DNA from: Gammaproteobacteria bacterium
GTDB taxonomy: Bacteria; Pseudomonadota; Gammaproteobacteria; Ga0077536
Direction: 5' to 3'
DNA length: 64,000 nt
Assembly (NCBI GenBank): GCA_020849475.1
Contig: JADLGE010000053.1
Location: forward strand, 1-64,000
Positions 16,133 through 24,284 of this stretch are shown here, piece after piece (the first letter of the stretch is position 1; every line of letters starts with the position of its first letter). The notes under the pieces were generated by a model, which saw only the letters and a program-made list of their open reading frames with translations, was not told the DNA's origin and ran no database searches. The position numbers and the translations under genes are program-made.

Positions 16133-17416
16133 ATGAACGTCGACACCATCAAGCTGCCGGTCCGCGAACTGGCCATCGGCATGCAAGTGGTGAAGCTCGA
16201 CCGGCCATGGCTGGGCACGCCGTTTCTGCTGCAGGGTTTTCGCATTTCCAGCAATGATGAGCTTCAGCAGCTCGCGCGCTTCTGCAGCCACGTTTATGTC
16301 GAGGTCAAATCCGGCGCCTTGCCCGCTGGCGGCCGCGGTGAACTGGTCACGCTCAATGAAGAAGGCGACGTAGTCGAGACCAAGCGCAGCGTCTCGGCGC
16401 TGTCGGCGCGTGAGCGCGACAGCGCTCCGGCCGATGCGGCGGCCCTGCCGCGCCCGGCCGTCAATTACGCACTCGAAAGCACATTCAGCGACGAGCTGCC
16501 GCATACCCGCGCGGCACTGACCAGCACCAAGCTCGCGGTCAGGGATCTCATCGAGGTCGTGCGCGGCGGGCGACGCGCACCGCTGGATGCCGTCAAAGCC
16601 GCGGCCGCCGCCCTCGAAGAATCCATGCTGCGCAATCCCGACCCCGCCATGCTGTTGCGAGCGCTGGCCAGCGACGAGCCGTTTTCCTTTCGCCATTGCG
16701 TCAACAGCACCATTCTCGCCATCAGCATGGGCCGCGCGCTGGGCCTGCGGCGTCAGACCATCCATGAACTGACCATGGGCATGCTGTTGGCCGATCTCGG
16801 CAAGCTGCGCCTGCCCAAGGAACTGCTGCGCGCCGACCGCCGCCTCGACCGGCGTGAAGTCGAGATCATCAAGCTGCACGTCAAGTTCGGGGTTGAGATT
16901 GCGAACGATCTCGGCGGGCTGACGCCCGGCACTCTGGACGTGGTTGCCAGCCATCACGAGCGTTTCGATGGCTCGGGTTACCCGCGCGGCATCGAGCGAG
17001 GCGAGATATCCCTGCTGGCGCGTATCGCGGGACTGGCTGACGCCTTCGATGCCATCACCAGCGAGCGCACCTATTCCGCCGCCATCGTCATGCACGAGGC
17101 CGTGCAGGAGCTGTATGCCGCGACCGTCGAAGTGTTCCAGCGCGAGCTGGTCGAAACCTTGATTCTGGTGCTCGGCACCCATCCCATCGGCAGCCTGGTG
17201 GAATTGGCGGACGGACGCGTGGCATTGGTGGTGGCGCAGAATCGCGAACGGCGCCTGTTGCCGTGGGTGATGGTGCTGAGCGATACGCAGCGCAAGCCGC
17301 TGGTCAGTCGTGAGCTGCACAACCTCGCCGCTGCCGGCGGCCCGGCCGTGCGCCAGGTGCTGGAACACGGCAGCCACGGCTTTGCCATGCCGGGCGAAGA
17401 AGTGCTGCCGGCGTGA
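16133..17416 (+). CDS. HD-GYP domain protein with DUF3391, altered HD motif
   Basis: The 427-residue protein has a DUF3391-type N terminus (IKLPVRELAIGMQVVKLDRPW) and an HD-GYP domain from about residue 185. Conserved parts are HHERFDGSGYP and LADAFDAITSERTYS. The HD dyad itself reads LLADLGK, with Ala220 before Asp221 where His is expected. HD-GYP enzymes hydrolyse cyclic-di-GMP at a metal centre; without this His the metal site may be altered, so it could be a weak enzyme or a receptor. ATG 16133 starts the DUF3391 domain; a longer open frame upstream overlaps the divergent gene. The ribosome site is weak. Confidence 0.85.
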   Translation: MNVDTIKLPVRELAIGMQVVKLDRPWLGTPFLLQGFRISSNDELQQLARFCSHVYVEVKSGALPAGGRGELVTLNEEGDVVETKRSVSALSARERDSAPADAAALPRPAVNYALESTFSDELPHTRAALTSTKLAVRDLIEVVRGGRRAPLDAVKAAAAALEESMLRNPDPAMLLRALASDEPFSFRHCVNSTILAISMGRALGLRRQTIHELTMGMLLADLGKLRLPKELLRADRRLDRREVEIIKLHVKFGVEIANDLGGLTPGTLDVVASHHERFDGSGYPRGIERGEISLLARIAGLADAFDAITSERTYSAAIVMHEAVQELYAATVEVFQRELVETLILVLGTHPIGSLVELADGRVALVVAQNRERRLLPWVMVLSDTQRKPLVSRELHNLAAAGGPAVRQVLEHGSHGFAMPGEEVLPA

Positions 17417-17473
17417 CTGGGGCTGGTCTCGCCGACATGGCGCCGCGCGGCGCGAGCGATTAGACTTCGGTCA

Positions 17474-18181
17474 ATGTCCAAGAAGAGCTACATCATCGGG
17501 CGCGCGGGCGACATCGCACTGTACGACGACACGGTGTCGCGCCGGCATGCACGACTCGACGTCGATGGCGATGAATGTTTTCTCACCGATCTCGAATCCC
17601 GCAACGGCACTTATCTCATCGTCGACAAGCAGCTTCTGCCCTTCACCAAGGGGCGTGTGAGCGGCGATCAGGTGTTCGCCTTCGGCGAATGCGTGCGCAC
17701 CATGACGCAATTGCTGGACAGCCTGCCGGAGAAACAGACGCCCGCCGTCAGCGCAGCCGAGACACCGGCCGCAGCAGCGCCGGTGGTCGCCGAAGTGACC
17801 AGCTTCGATGCGACCATGGCCAGCTTGCCGGCCGTGCAACGGCTCACGGCGGTCGACATCATCGGACTTCTGGAACGCGCCGAAGACGCCCTCAACGGCG
17901 GCCGCTCACAAATCGAAGTGTGCGAGACGCTCGGCATCAGTGAGCAGCGCTACCAGCGCTGGTGCCGCGAATACGGCGCCACGCGCATCGAGCGCGAGGG
18001 CAACACCCAGGCGCTGCGGCGCGAGAACGAGCGCCTGCGCAAGCTGGTGTCGGACTTGTCGCTGGAGCGCGATGCCCTGCGTGAAGCGCTGGAAATGGCC
18101 CGCCACCGCATCCGCGGAGAAGGTTCCTCACCGCCGAGCTTGAGCGTCGTCATGGGCGGCGACGGTAAAGTCAAAAACTGA
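17474..18181 (+). CDS. FHA domain fused to IS3 OrfA-like HTH and coiled coil
   Basis: The 235-residue protein has two clear parts. Residues 1-85 are an FHA phosphothreonine-binding domain: GR at 9-10, SRRH at 22-25 and NGT at 44-46. After an Ala/Pro linker, residues about 125-210 resemble the OrfA product of IS3-family elements: a helix-turn-helix EVCETLGISEQRYQRWCREYG, then a leucine-zipper-like helix ALRRENERLRKLVSDLSLERDAL. No OrfB integrase, inverted repeats or target duplication is visible, so this looks like a domesticated DNA-binding module tethered to a phospho-reader. It lies 57 bases after the HD-GYP gene, likely co-transcribed, and ends at a hairpin. Confidence 0.75.
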   Translation: MSKKSYIIGRAGDIALYDDTVSRRHARLDVDGDECFLTDLESRNGTYLIVDKQLLPFTKGRVSGDQVFAFGECVRTMTQLLDSLPEKQTPAVSAAETPAAAAPVVAEVTSFDATMASLPAVQRLTAVDIIGLLERAEDALNGGRSQIEVCETLGISEQRYQRWCREYGATRIEREGNTQALRRENERLRKLVSDLSLERDALREALEMARHRIRGEGSSPPSLSVVMGGDGKVKN

Positions 18182-18202
18182 CGCGCGCCGTGCGGCGCGC
18201 GT
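18181..18202. terminator. Hairpin between convergent FHA and mtd genes
   Basis: ACGCGCGCC and its exact complement flank GTGC in the 39-base gap between the two stop codons. No T-run follows. Confidence 0.5.
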
Positions 18203-18220
18203 AACCAATCCCTCCCGAAC

Positions 18221-19087
18221 TCAGGCCGGCTTGTCAGCCAGGCCGGTCTTGCGACGCGCCTGGCCGCTGGCGGCATGGGGCGTGCGCAGTACAGTGTCGT
18301 TGTCCTTTTCTATTTCACGCGCGGCATCGGCCAGCTGCGCTGCGCTGCGCATCATTTCGTGGCCGGCGCTGACCAGGGTGATGTACTGCGCCGGATCCTG
18401 CTCCATGAAACAGCCGCGGGTGGTGACGCCCGCCACCGCTTCGGCGATGGTCAAGGCCGCGTAGGCCTTGGCGGCCGCGTAGGGGTTGGCGAATTCCGCC
18501 GCTGACAGCGCCATTTCCGCCGTGATGGTGATGCGCGGCAACTCGGCCTTGGCGCCGCTCTTCATGGTGTCGATGACCATGTCGAGGGCATTCTGAATCG
18601 CGCGCAATACACCGCAGCCCGCCAGCACCTTGATGACATCGGCGTTGAACAGCGCCATTTCACTCGGGTCGAGGAATTCGCGGCGCGCGCCGATCATGGG
18701 ATCGGACGGCAGGATCATGAAGCCGAGGTTGTCGATGACCTGCTTGACCTGTTTGCCTTCCTCGTTCTTCTTGAAGAACGCCTTCTTGGAGGGCGCATCA
18801 CCGACGGCGATGGTGGTGATGCCGGCTGCGAGCAACGCTTCGCGGGCCTTGCTCGGCCCGGGCAGGGCGGCGTTGGGGCTGACCAGCAGCACGAGATCGG
18901 CGCCAAACGCGATGCAGTCGGCGGTCGGGCCCGCGCAGGCCTTGGGATCGAGCTTGGCGCCACTGGTGTAGGCACGGGCTTCGATGTCGTCCCGGTCGGC
19001 GCGCTCATCGAGCAACAGGTCGAGCAGCGGTGCGGCGCCTATGCATCCAAGCTTCAGCACGGCGAGTTTGAAAACGCGGTCCGTCAT
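18221..19087 (-). CDS. mtd: F420-dependent methylene-tetrahydromethanopterin dehydrogenase
   Basis: The 288-residue product matches archaeal Mtd along its length: GCIGAAPLLDLLLDERADRDDI at the N terminus, SPNAALPGPSKAREAL, the very characteristic DPMIGARREFLDP followed by EMALFNADVIKVLAG, then ANPYAAAKAYAALTIAE, RGCFM and AHEMMRSAA. M. kandleri Mtd is about 283 residues. The family interconverts methylene- and methenyl-H4MPT using coenzyme F420, with no tightly bound cofactor. One Lys-rich insert (KKAFFKKNEEGKQVKQV) replaces part of the archaeal segment. GGAGGA precedes ATG 19087. No F420 or H4MPT biosynthesis genes are in the window, so cofactor use is inferred from the family. Confidence 0.88.
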   Translation of the reverse strand: MTDRVFKLAVLKLGCIGAAPLLDLLLDERADRDDIEARAYTSGAKLDPKACAGPTADCIAFGADLVLLVSPNAALPGPSKAREALLAAGITTIAVGDAPSKKAFFKKNEEGKQVKQVIDNLGFMILPSDPMIGARREFLDPSEMALFNADVIKVLAGCGVLRAIQNALDMVIDTMKSGAKAELPRITITAEMALSAAEFANPYAAAKAYAALTIAEAVAGVTTRGCFMEQDPAQYITLVSAGHEMMRSAAQLADAAREIEKDNDTVLRTPHAASGQARRKTGLADKPA

Positions 19088-19168
19088 GGTTCTATCCTCC
19101 CACTTTGATGGCCGCTAAAGCGGCGCGAATTTTTTTGATGTGCGGCCCGCGATCGCGGGCCCAGATAA

Positions 19169-19197
19169 GGAAAGACCGGCGCGAGGCCGGTCTTTCC
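19169..19197 (-). terminator. Hairpin after the HiPIP gene
   Basis: GGAAAGACCGG and its exact complement flank a 7-base loop 19 bases after the HiPIP stop. A second palindrome, GGCCCGCGATCGCGGGCC, sits at 19144-19161. Together they may attenuate transcription into mtd. Confidence 0.6.
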
Positions 19198-19215
19198 ACG
19201 GGAAGTGCGAGTCTA

Positions 19216-19539
19216 TCAAGCCTTCTTGGCGAAGGCGCTGCACCAGCCCTTGCCGCTGACCGCCGAGCCGGCGAACAGCGCGCAGGCGCCCCACTCGGCG
19301 GCGCCGCCCTGGTACAGCTGGCAACCTGAGCACTGGCTGCCGGCGACGTAGGCCGGGAACTTGACCTTGTCGGCCTTGGTGGCGTCGTGCACATAGCCGA
19401 GCGCCTGCGCCTGCGGGCCTGCTTCGTCGACATGCGGCAGATCGGCGGCATGGGCGATACGGCCCGTGCCGACGGCGGCCACGGCAGCGAGGCCGGCGCA
19501 GATGCGACCGAAGCCGCGGCGATCAATGGATTGGGTCAT
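19216..19539 (-). CDS. High-potential iron-sulfur protein (HiPIP), Tat-exported
   Basis: The 107-residue precursor starts with a twin-arginine signal (DRRGFGRICAGLAAVAAVG) ending about AHA. The mature part has the HiPIP cluster pattern: CSGCQLY, GACALFAG and KGWCSAF, giving four Cys for one [4Fe-4S] cluster. It is a periplasmic one-electron carrier, typically between the cytochrome bc1 complex and an oxidase or reaction centre. ATG 19539 follows GAGGAG. It is upstream of mtd on the same strand and divergent from the Fe-S/FAD oxidoreductase pair. Confidence 0.92.
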   Translation of the reverse strand: MTQSIDRRGFGRICAGLAAVAAVGTGRIAHAADLPHVDEAGPQAQALGYVHDATKADKVKFPAYVAGSQCSGCQLYQGGAAEWGACALFAGSAVSGKGWCSAFAKKA

Positions 19540-19773
19540 CGTGATTCTCCTCAAGGGACGGGAATGAAAAGCGAACCGCTATTGTGAACCGCCAGACGGC
19601 GCGCGTACATGTCATGGGATCAAGTCCGACATGGTCCGCGCGCAATGTTAGCGGGCCGTTACGCGAGCGGGCGCCGATGTGCGGCGCGCCACTGCCTGCG
19701 GCATTGCCTGCGTCGGCGATGGCGTACACTCGCGTCATCATCATGCGCGCCAGCGCGACCGGGGAGGGCGCCC

Positions 19774-20934
19774 TTGAGCAAGACCATCACGCAGTTGTCC
19801 GAAGATTTCGTCACGCGTTTCGCGCGTGATCTCTACCACTGTTCGAGCTGCAATTATTGTGTGGACGCGGTGTGGCCGGAGCGTGGCATGCATGCGGTAT
19901 GCGCAACCCTGGAACAGCACAGTCGTGCGCCCGGTTACTCGGGGCGTGGTTATATCGAAGCCGCGCGCGCCATCATGGAAGGGCAGGCGCTGGATGCCGC
20001 GACGCTCGCCGACCGGGTGTTCTCGTGCACGACCTGCGGCAACTGCGAGGCGGCCTGCCCGCTAGGTCTGCGGCCGGCGACCATCGGTCGCGCGCTGCGC
20101 GAGGAACTGTTGGCCGTCGACGCCTTGCCGCCGGCCCTGGCCAACGCACGCGATACCTTCATTGCCCATGGCAATCCCTATGGTCTGCCGCGCGATCAGC
20201 GTCGCGCATGGCTGCCTGACGATGAACCGGTTGCGCAGGACGCTGCCATGAGTCTGTTCACCGGCTGCGCATCGGCGCTGCCCACGGGGGCGGAAGCGCG
20301 TGCCGGTCATGCTTTGTTGAAGGCCGCGGGAGTGACGGTCGCGGTGGTGAGCGACGCGTGCTGTGGCGCGCCCTTGGCTGAACTCGGATTACGCCGCGAA
20401 GGCGAGGCGCTGGCGCGGGCGGCGGCGGCACGTCTCGGCGCGGCTGAGGTGCTGGTCGCCGGTTGCGAATGCGCGGCGCAATTGCGCGGCGCGAACCTCA
20501 AGCCACGCAGTATCGTGCGCTGGCTGTGCGACGCGGTCACCGCAGGCCAGGTGGACCTGCACTGGAAAGACGACGTGGCACGACCCTCCAGCGTGCGTCT
20601 GGTTGAATCGTGTCAGCACAAGCGCGACGGGCGTGATGGTGACGAAGCGGCCGTGGCGGCCTTGCTGGCGTCGCTCGGATGTGTCTTGTTGAACGAGGAT
20701 TTTCCCAATCGCCACGCCACCTGCTGTGGCGCGGCGGGTGGCATGCCGGCCATGGCGCCGGCCGCGGCGGCGCGCATGGCGCGTGCCTGTCTGCCGCCGA
20801 CAGGTCTTGCCGTCAGTCTCGATGCGCGTTGCGCCAATCATCTGCAGGCGTGCGCCGGTGAGGATGTCGAAGTGCTGGGCATCGCGAGTTTCATCGAACA
20901 TTATTTCCGCGTGGCAGCGAGGCCCGTCCCATGA
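19774..20934 (+). CDS. Fe-S oxidoreductase subunit (GlcF/HdrD-like, CCG domains)
   Basis: The 386-residue protein has two N-terminal iron-sulfur motifs and two CCG (cysteine-rich) domains. The first motif is atypical, CSSCNYC followed by VDAVWPERGMHAVC, so the fourth ligand is displaced; the second, CTTCGNCEAACP, is standard. CCG signatures are DACCGAP near residue 195 and ATCCGAAGG near 315, with further Cys pairs. Such subunits pass electrons from a flavin subunit (glycolate or lactate oxidase) to a quinone or thiol/disulfide partner. TTG 19774 is chosen for the strong GGGGAGGG before it. Its stop overlaps the next start (ATGA), showing tight coupling to the FAD subunit. Confidence 0.8.
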   Translation: MSKTITQLSEDFVTRFARDLYHCSSCNYCVDAVWPERGMHAVCATLEQHSRAPGYSGRGYIEAARAIMEGQALDAATLADRVFSCTTCGNCEAACPLGLRPATIGRALREELLAVDALPPALANARDTFIAHGNPYGLPRDQRRAWLPDDEPVAQDAAMSLFTGCASALPTGAEARAGHALLKAAGVTVAVVSDACCGAPLAELGLRREGEALARAAAARLGAAEVLVAGCECAAQLRGANLKPRSIVRWLCDAVTAGQVDLHWKDDVARPSSVRLVESCQHKRDGRDGDEAAVAALLASLGCVLLNEDFPNRHATCCGAAGGMPAMAPAAAARMARACLPPTGLAVSLDARCANHLQACAGEDVEVLGIASFIEHYFRVAARPVP

Positions 20935-22331
20935 CCGCCACTCCAGCCATCACGTCCTTGGTCAGCGCGCTCGGCGCGCTCGAACCATTCGCCGACCCCA
21001 TCGACCTGCTCAACTATCGACGCGACTGCTCGATGGTCGCGGCCGGGCAGGCGCAGCTCGCAGTGCAAGCCGCCAGCGCTGAAGACATCGTCAGCATCGT
21101 GCAGGCCGCGGCCGCCCACGACACGCCGATGTACGTGCGCGGCGGCGGCACCATGTACGCGGGCGGCGCCAATCCCCATGCCGGCGGCCTGGTGATTGAT
21201 GTTTCGCGTATGACGCGCGTGCTGGAACTCGATCTCGCGCGCGGCGTGGTGGTGGTGGAGCCCGGCATTCGCTTTTCCGATCTGACTGCGCAACTGGCCG
21301 CCCATGGCCAGACGGTCGGCATCGTGCCGTCCACCGGCCCGGCAGCCACGGTCGGCGGTGCGCTGTCGTCGCACGCCTTGGGCACCGGCTCGGCGCGCCA
21401 TCAGAGCATGGGCGATTGCGTGGCGGGGCTGGAAGTGGTGCTGGTCGACGGCACGCGTCTGCGCACCGGCAGCGCGGCGTGTCGTGACGCGGGCTTTTTC
21501 CAGCGCTATTGCATGGGCCCGGACCTGACCGGATTGTTCATCGGCGCCGATGCCACGCTCGGCGTGGTGACGGCTGTCGCGCTGTGGCTTTATCCGCTGC
21601 CGGCGGCGCGCAGCACGTTCTGCCTGGGTTTCCCGGAGCCCGCTGCCGCCGGCCGTTTTCTGGTCGATGTGCAGGCGCGCGAACTGACGCGTCAGGTGTG
21701 GTACGCGGCCGGCTATGAAGCCGGCACGGTGCGCGCGCGGGTGCTGGCCGCGCAGCCAGAGTTCGATGTCTCACGGCTGCCGGGCTATTGCATCGGCTTT
21801 GACATCGGCGGCGAGCGCGACGACATCGCGCGCGATGAAGCGCGCCTCGCGGCACTGGCCAGCGAACACGGCGGCGCCGCTTTCGCCGCTTTCGATACGG
21901 CCTACTTCAACAAGCTGCGCCTGACGGAAAACTACTGGTATTCCTTCGCCGGCTATTTCTCACGCTCGCGCTGCGCGATTCTCATGACTTCACTGCCCTG
22001 CGATCGCCTGGCGGATTTGTGTGCGGCGGTGGATGCGCTGCGCGCGCGCTGGCCGGCTTTCGTGTGGGGCGCGGCGACGGTAGTGTGTCGTCGTGGCCTG
22101 CATGGCGGCGTGATGGCGTTCTACGACGAGCGCAGCGAATGGCCAGCCATCGAGCAAGCCATCGAGGACGCGACGCAGGTGCTGCGTGGCGCCGGTTGCG
22201 TGCCCTACAAGAGCGGCAAGCTGTGGGCGCAAGAGGTCAAGGCGAGTGGCGCCTATCACCAGGTGCTGCGGCGCCTTAAGCGTGAGCTCGATCCGAAGGG
22301 TTTGTTGTCGCCCGGCAATCTCGGGCTTTGA
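20931..22331 (+). CDS. FAD-linked oxidase (GlcD-like)
   Basis: The 466-residue protein is of the vanillyl-alcohol-oxidase/GlcD flavoprotein family. The FAD domain holds the landmark VRGGGTMYAGGANPHAGGLVID, then VGIVPSTGPAATVGGALSSHA and GTGSARH. The C terminus ends LKRELDPKGLLSPGN, the usual cap-domain finish. It should oxidise a 2-hydroxy acid or alcohol and hand electrons to the Fe-S subunit encoded just before (4-base overlap). The substrate is unknown. No signal peptide, so cytoplasmic. Confidence 0.83.
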   Translation: MTATPAITSLVSALGALEPFADPIDLLNYRRDCSMVAAGQAQLAVQAASAEDIVSIVQAAAAHDTPMYVRGGGTMYAGGANPHAGGLVIDVSRMTRVLELDLARGVVVVEPGIRFSDLTAQLAAHGQTVGIVPSTGPAATVGGALSSHALGTGSARHQSMGDCVAGLEVVLVDGTRLRTGSAACRDAGFFQRYCMGPDLTGLFIGADATLGVVTAVALWLYPLPAARSTFCLGFPEPAAAGRFLVDVQARELTRQVWYAAGYEAGTVRARVLAAQPEFDVSRLPGYCIGFDIGGERDDIARDEARLAALASEHGGAAFAAFDTAYFNKLRLTENYWYSFAGYFSRSRCAILMTSLPCDRLADLCAAVDALRARWPAFVWGAATVVCRRGLHGGVMAFYDERSEWPAIEQAIEDATQVLRGAGCVPYKSGKLWAQEVKASGAYHQVLRRLKRELDPKGLLSPGNLGL

Positions 22332-22338
22332 CATCGCA

Positions 22339-22369
22339 CTTGAACGCATCGCAGGGCGATGCGTTCAAG
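22339..22369. terminator. Bidirectional hairpin between convergent genes
   Basis: CTTGAACGCATCGC and its exact complement flank AGG, a perfect 14-bp stem in the 50-base gap between the FAD oxidase and the acyl-CoA ligase stop codons. Confidence 0.75.
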
Positions 22370-22381
22370 TCTGCGCAGGAC

Positions 22382-23986
22382 TTACTTCAAGAGTTCGTCG
22401 AGCTGTTCGCGCAGCAAGCGCTTGTTGAACTTTCCGACGCCGGTTTTCGGGATCTGATCGAGATACACCAGCCTGTCCGGCAACCACCACTTGGCGAAGC
22501 CGGCGTTCAGCAGGTGCTGGCGCAACGCGTCTTCGCTCGGCCGTTCGCTGCCGCGCGCGACAATGAAGGCTATCGGCCGCTCCAGCCATTTGTCGTGGGG
22601 CATGCCGACCACGGTTGCTTCGCGCAGCGCTTCGTGGGCCATCAACGAATTCTCGAGGTCGACTGACGAAATCCACTCACCGCCGCTCTTGATCAAATCC
22701 TTGGCGCGGTCGACCAGCTTCATTACACCGTCCTGATTGACCGAGGCGATGTCGCCGCTCTTCCACCAGCCGTCGATGAAGCTCTCGGCGCTGCGTGGTT
22801 CATCGATATAACTGGTCGCAATCCATGGACCGCGCACGTAGACCTCGCCGATGGCCTTGTCGTCCCACGGCACGGCGTTGCCGTCGTCGTCCAGCACCTT
22901 GCGTTCGATGGTCGGCGCGGGAATGCCCTGGCGCACACGAATCGCAATCTTGTCGTCGACCGAGAGGTCCTGCTGGTCGCCGCGGATGTAGGTCAAGGTC
23001 GCGAGCGGCGCGCATTCAGTCGAGCCCCAGGCCGTCAGTATCGGTACGCCATGCTGCTCCTGGTAATACTTCATGACCGCGGCCGGCGTCGCCGAGCCGC
23101 CGAGCAGGAGCCCGCGCAAACTCGAGATATCGCGCGGCTCGCTCTGCAACAGATTCATCATGTCGATGCCGACCGTGACCGCGCCATGGGCGAAGGTCAC
23201 GCGCTGGCTGGCGATGAGATCGAGATTGTCGGCCGCATGCGGGCGCTCGCCCGGAAACACGAACTTCGCACCCACCCATACCCCTGCAAACGGCACGCCC
23301 CAGGAATTGACGTGGAACATCGGCGCTATCGGCATCAGCACGTCTTTTTCCGACATCGCCATGCCGTCGACATGACTCAGCATCATCGAATGCAAGGTCA
23401 GGCCGCGATGGGAATAGACCACGCCCTTGGGGTTGCCGGTGGTGGCGGAGGTGAAGCAGATGGAGGCCGGTGCGTCTTCGTCGATGTCGGCGAACGGCGC
23501 CTGCGGGTCGCCGCGTTGCAAGAGCTCTTCGTAGCTCAAGAGATTGGGAATGCTGGACGGCGGCGCCGTGTCCGCCAGGATCACATAGGTGGTGACGGTC
23601 TTCAGCAGCGGCACCAGGTGTTCGACGGTTTCCAGAAGATCGGGCGAAAAGAACACCGCCTTGTCCTGCGCATGATTCATCGTGTAGGCGATGTGCTCAT
23701 CGGACAGGCGCAGGTTGGCGGTGTGCAGCACCGAGCCCGCGCAGGGAATGCCGAAATAGAGTTCGAGATGGTGATGGGTGTTCCAGGCCAGGGTCGCGGC
23801 CTTGTCGCCCGCTTCCACGCCGATGGTTTTCAAGGCGCTCGCGAGGCGCCGCACGCGCTGACAGAAATCGGCGTAGGTGTAACGAAAGAGGCTGCCGTCG
23901 CTGTTGCGCGAAACGATTTCCTTGCGCGGAAAATATTGCTCGGGGCGCTCGACCACGCGCACGAGGTTCAAGTTGTAGCTGGCCAT
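22382..23986 (-). CDS. Fatty-acyl-CoA ligase (AMP-forming)
   Basis: The 534-residue adenylate-forming enzyme has the P-loop TSATTGNPKGVVYSHRG, the AMP-site WGSTECAP, GWWKSGD and DRAKDLIKSGGEWIS, and the C-terminal catalytic lysine region PKTGVGKFNKRLLRE. It resembles the AlkK-type medium/long-chain fatty-acid ligases of proteobacteria, which activate acids to CoA thioesters for beta-oxidation. The N terminus, LNLVRVVERPEQYFPRKEI, agrees with this subgroup. ATG 23986 follows AGGA. It stands alone and converges on the oxidoreductase pair. Confidence 0.88.
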   Translation of the reverse strand: MASYNLNLVRVVERPEQYFPRKEIVSRNSDGSLFRYTYADFCQRVRRLASALKTIGVEAGDKAATLAWNTHHHLELYFGIPCAGSVLHTANLRLSDEHIAYTMNHAQDKAVFFSPDLLETVEHLVPLLKTVTTYVILADTAPPSSIPNLLSYEELLQRGDPQAPFADIDEDAPASICFTSATTGNPKGVVYSHRGLTLHSMMLSHVDGMAMSEKDVLMPIAPMFHVNSWGVPFAGVWVGAKFVFPGERPHAADNLDLIASQRVTFAHGAVTVGIDMMNLLQSEPRDISSLRGLLLGGSATPAAVMKYYQEQHGVPILTAWGSTECAPLATLTYIRGDQQDLSVDDKIAIRVRQGIPAPTIERKVLDDDGNAVPWDDKAIGEVYVRGPWIATSYIDEPRSAESFIDGWWKSGDIASVNQDGVMKLVDRAKDLIKSGGEWISSVDLENSLMAHEALREATVVGMPHDKWLERPIAFIVARGSERPSEDALRQHLLNAGFAKWWLPDRLVYLDQIPKTGVGKFNKRLLREQLDELLK

Positions 23987-24108
23987 GGACTGTCCTGATT
24001 GGAGGGTGAAACGAGGTCCAGTGCCGGGCGGCGCCGAACCGCGCCACCATAGGAAAATTGTCAGGGGATTGCCAGCAGGAAGCGCAGGACAGGGCGCGGC
24101 CGTTGCGC

Positions 24109-24135
24109 TGTAGGTGCGATTTCAATCGCGCATTC
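24109..24135. repeat. REP-like repeat, family B
   Basis: Short palindromic unit of the form GTAGGTGCGATT-TC-AATCGC followed by GCATTCG, related to the units at 24256, 27746, 27807 and 38681. Confidence 0.6.
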
Positions 24136-24156
24136 GGAACCGACCGAGCAGCTGCT

Positions 24157-24227
24157 CGAATGTCAGGCTGAAGTCTGACCCACAGAAGACCAAGTGCCTT
24201 GTGGGTCAGACTTCAGTCTGACATTCG
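24157..24227. repeat. REP-like inverted pair, family A
   Basis: Two inverted copies (24157-24184 and 24200-24227) of a unit with core GGGTCAGACTTCAGTCTGAC and an ATTCG end, separated by 15 bases. Each copy is itself near-palindromic, the REPIN layout. The same unit recurs at 38596-38669 and 49284-49311. Confidence 0.75.
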
Positions 24228-24255
24228 GTCGAGCCATGAAATGCTCCGCTCGACT

Positions 24256-24284
24256 GTAAGGTGCGATTGAAATCGCACCTACGG
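24256..24284. repeat. REP-like repeat, family B, overlapping flgZ stop
   Basis: AGGTGCGATT and its complement AATCGCACCT flank GA. The right arm includes the stop codon of the minus-strand PilZ gene (24279-24281), so it can also act as its terminator stem. Confidence 0.7.

Noticed and set aside
17846..18105. Insertion sequence signalled by the OrfA-like segment
   Set aside because: It is fused in frame to an FHA domain, with no integrase ORF, terminal inverted repeats or target duplication.
24109..24284. CRISPR-like repeats
   Set aside because: Copies are inverted, few, irregularly spaced and palindromic; no cas genes in the window.
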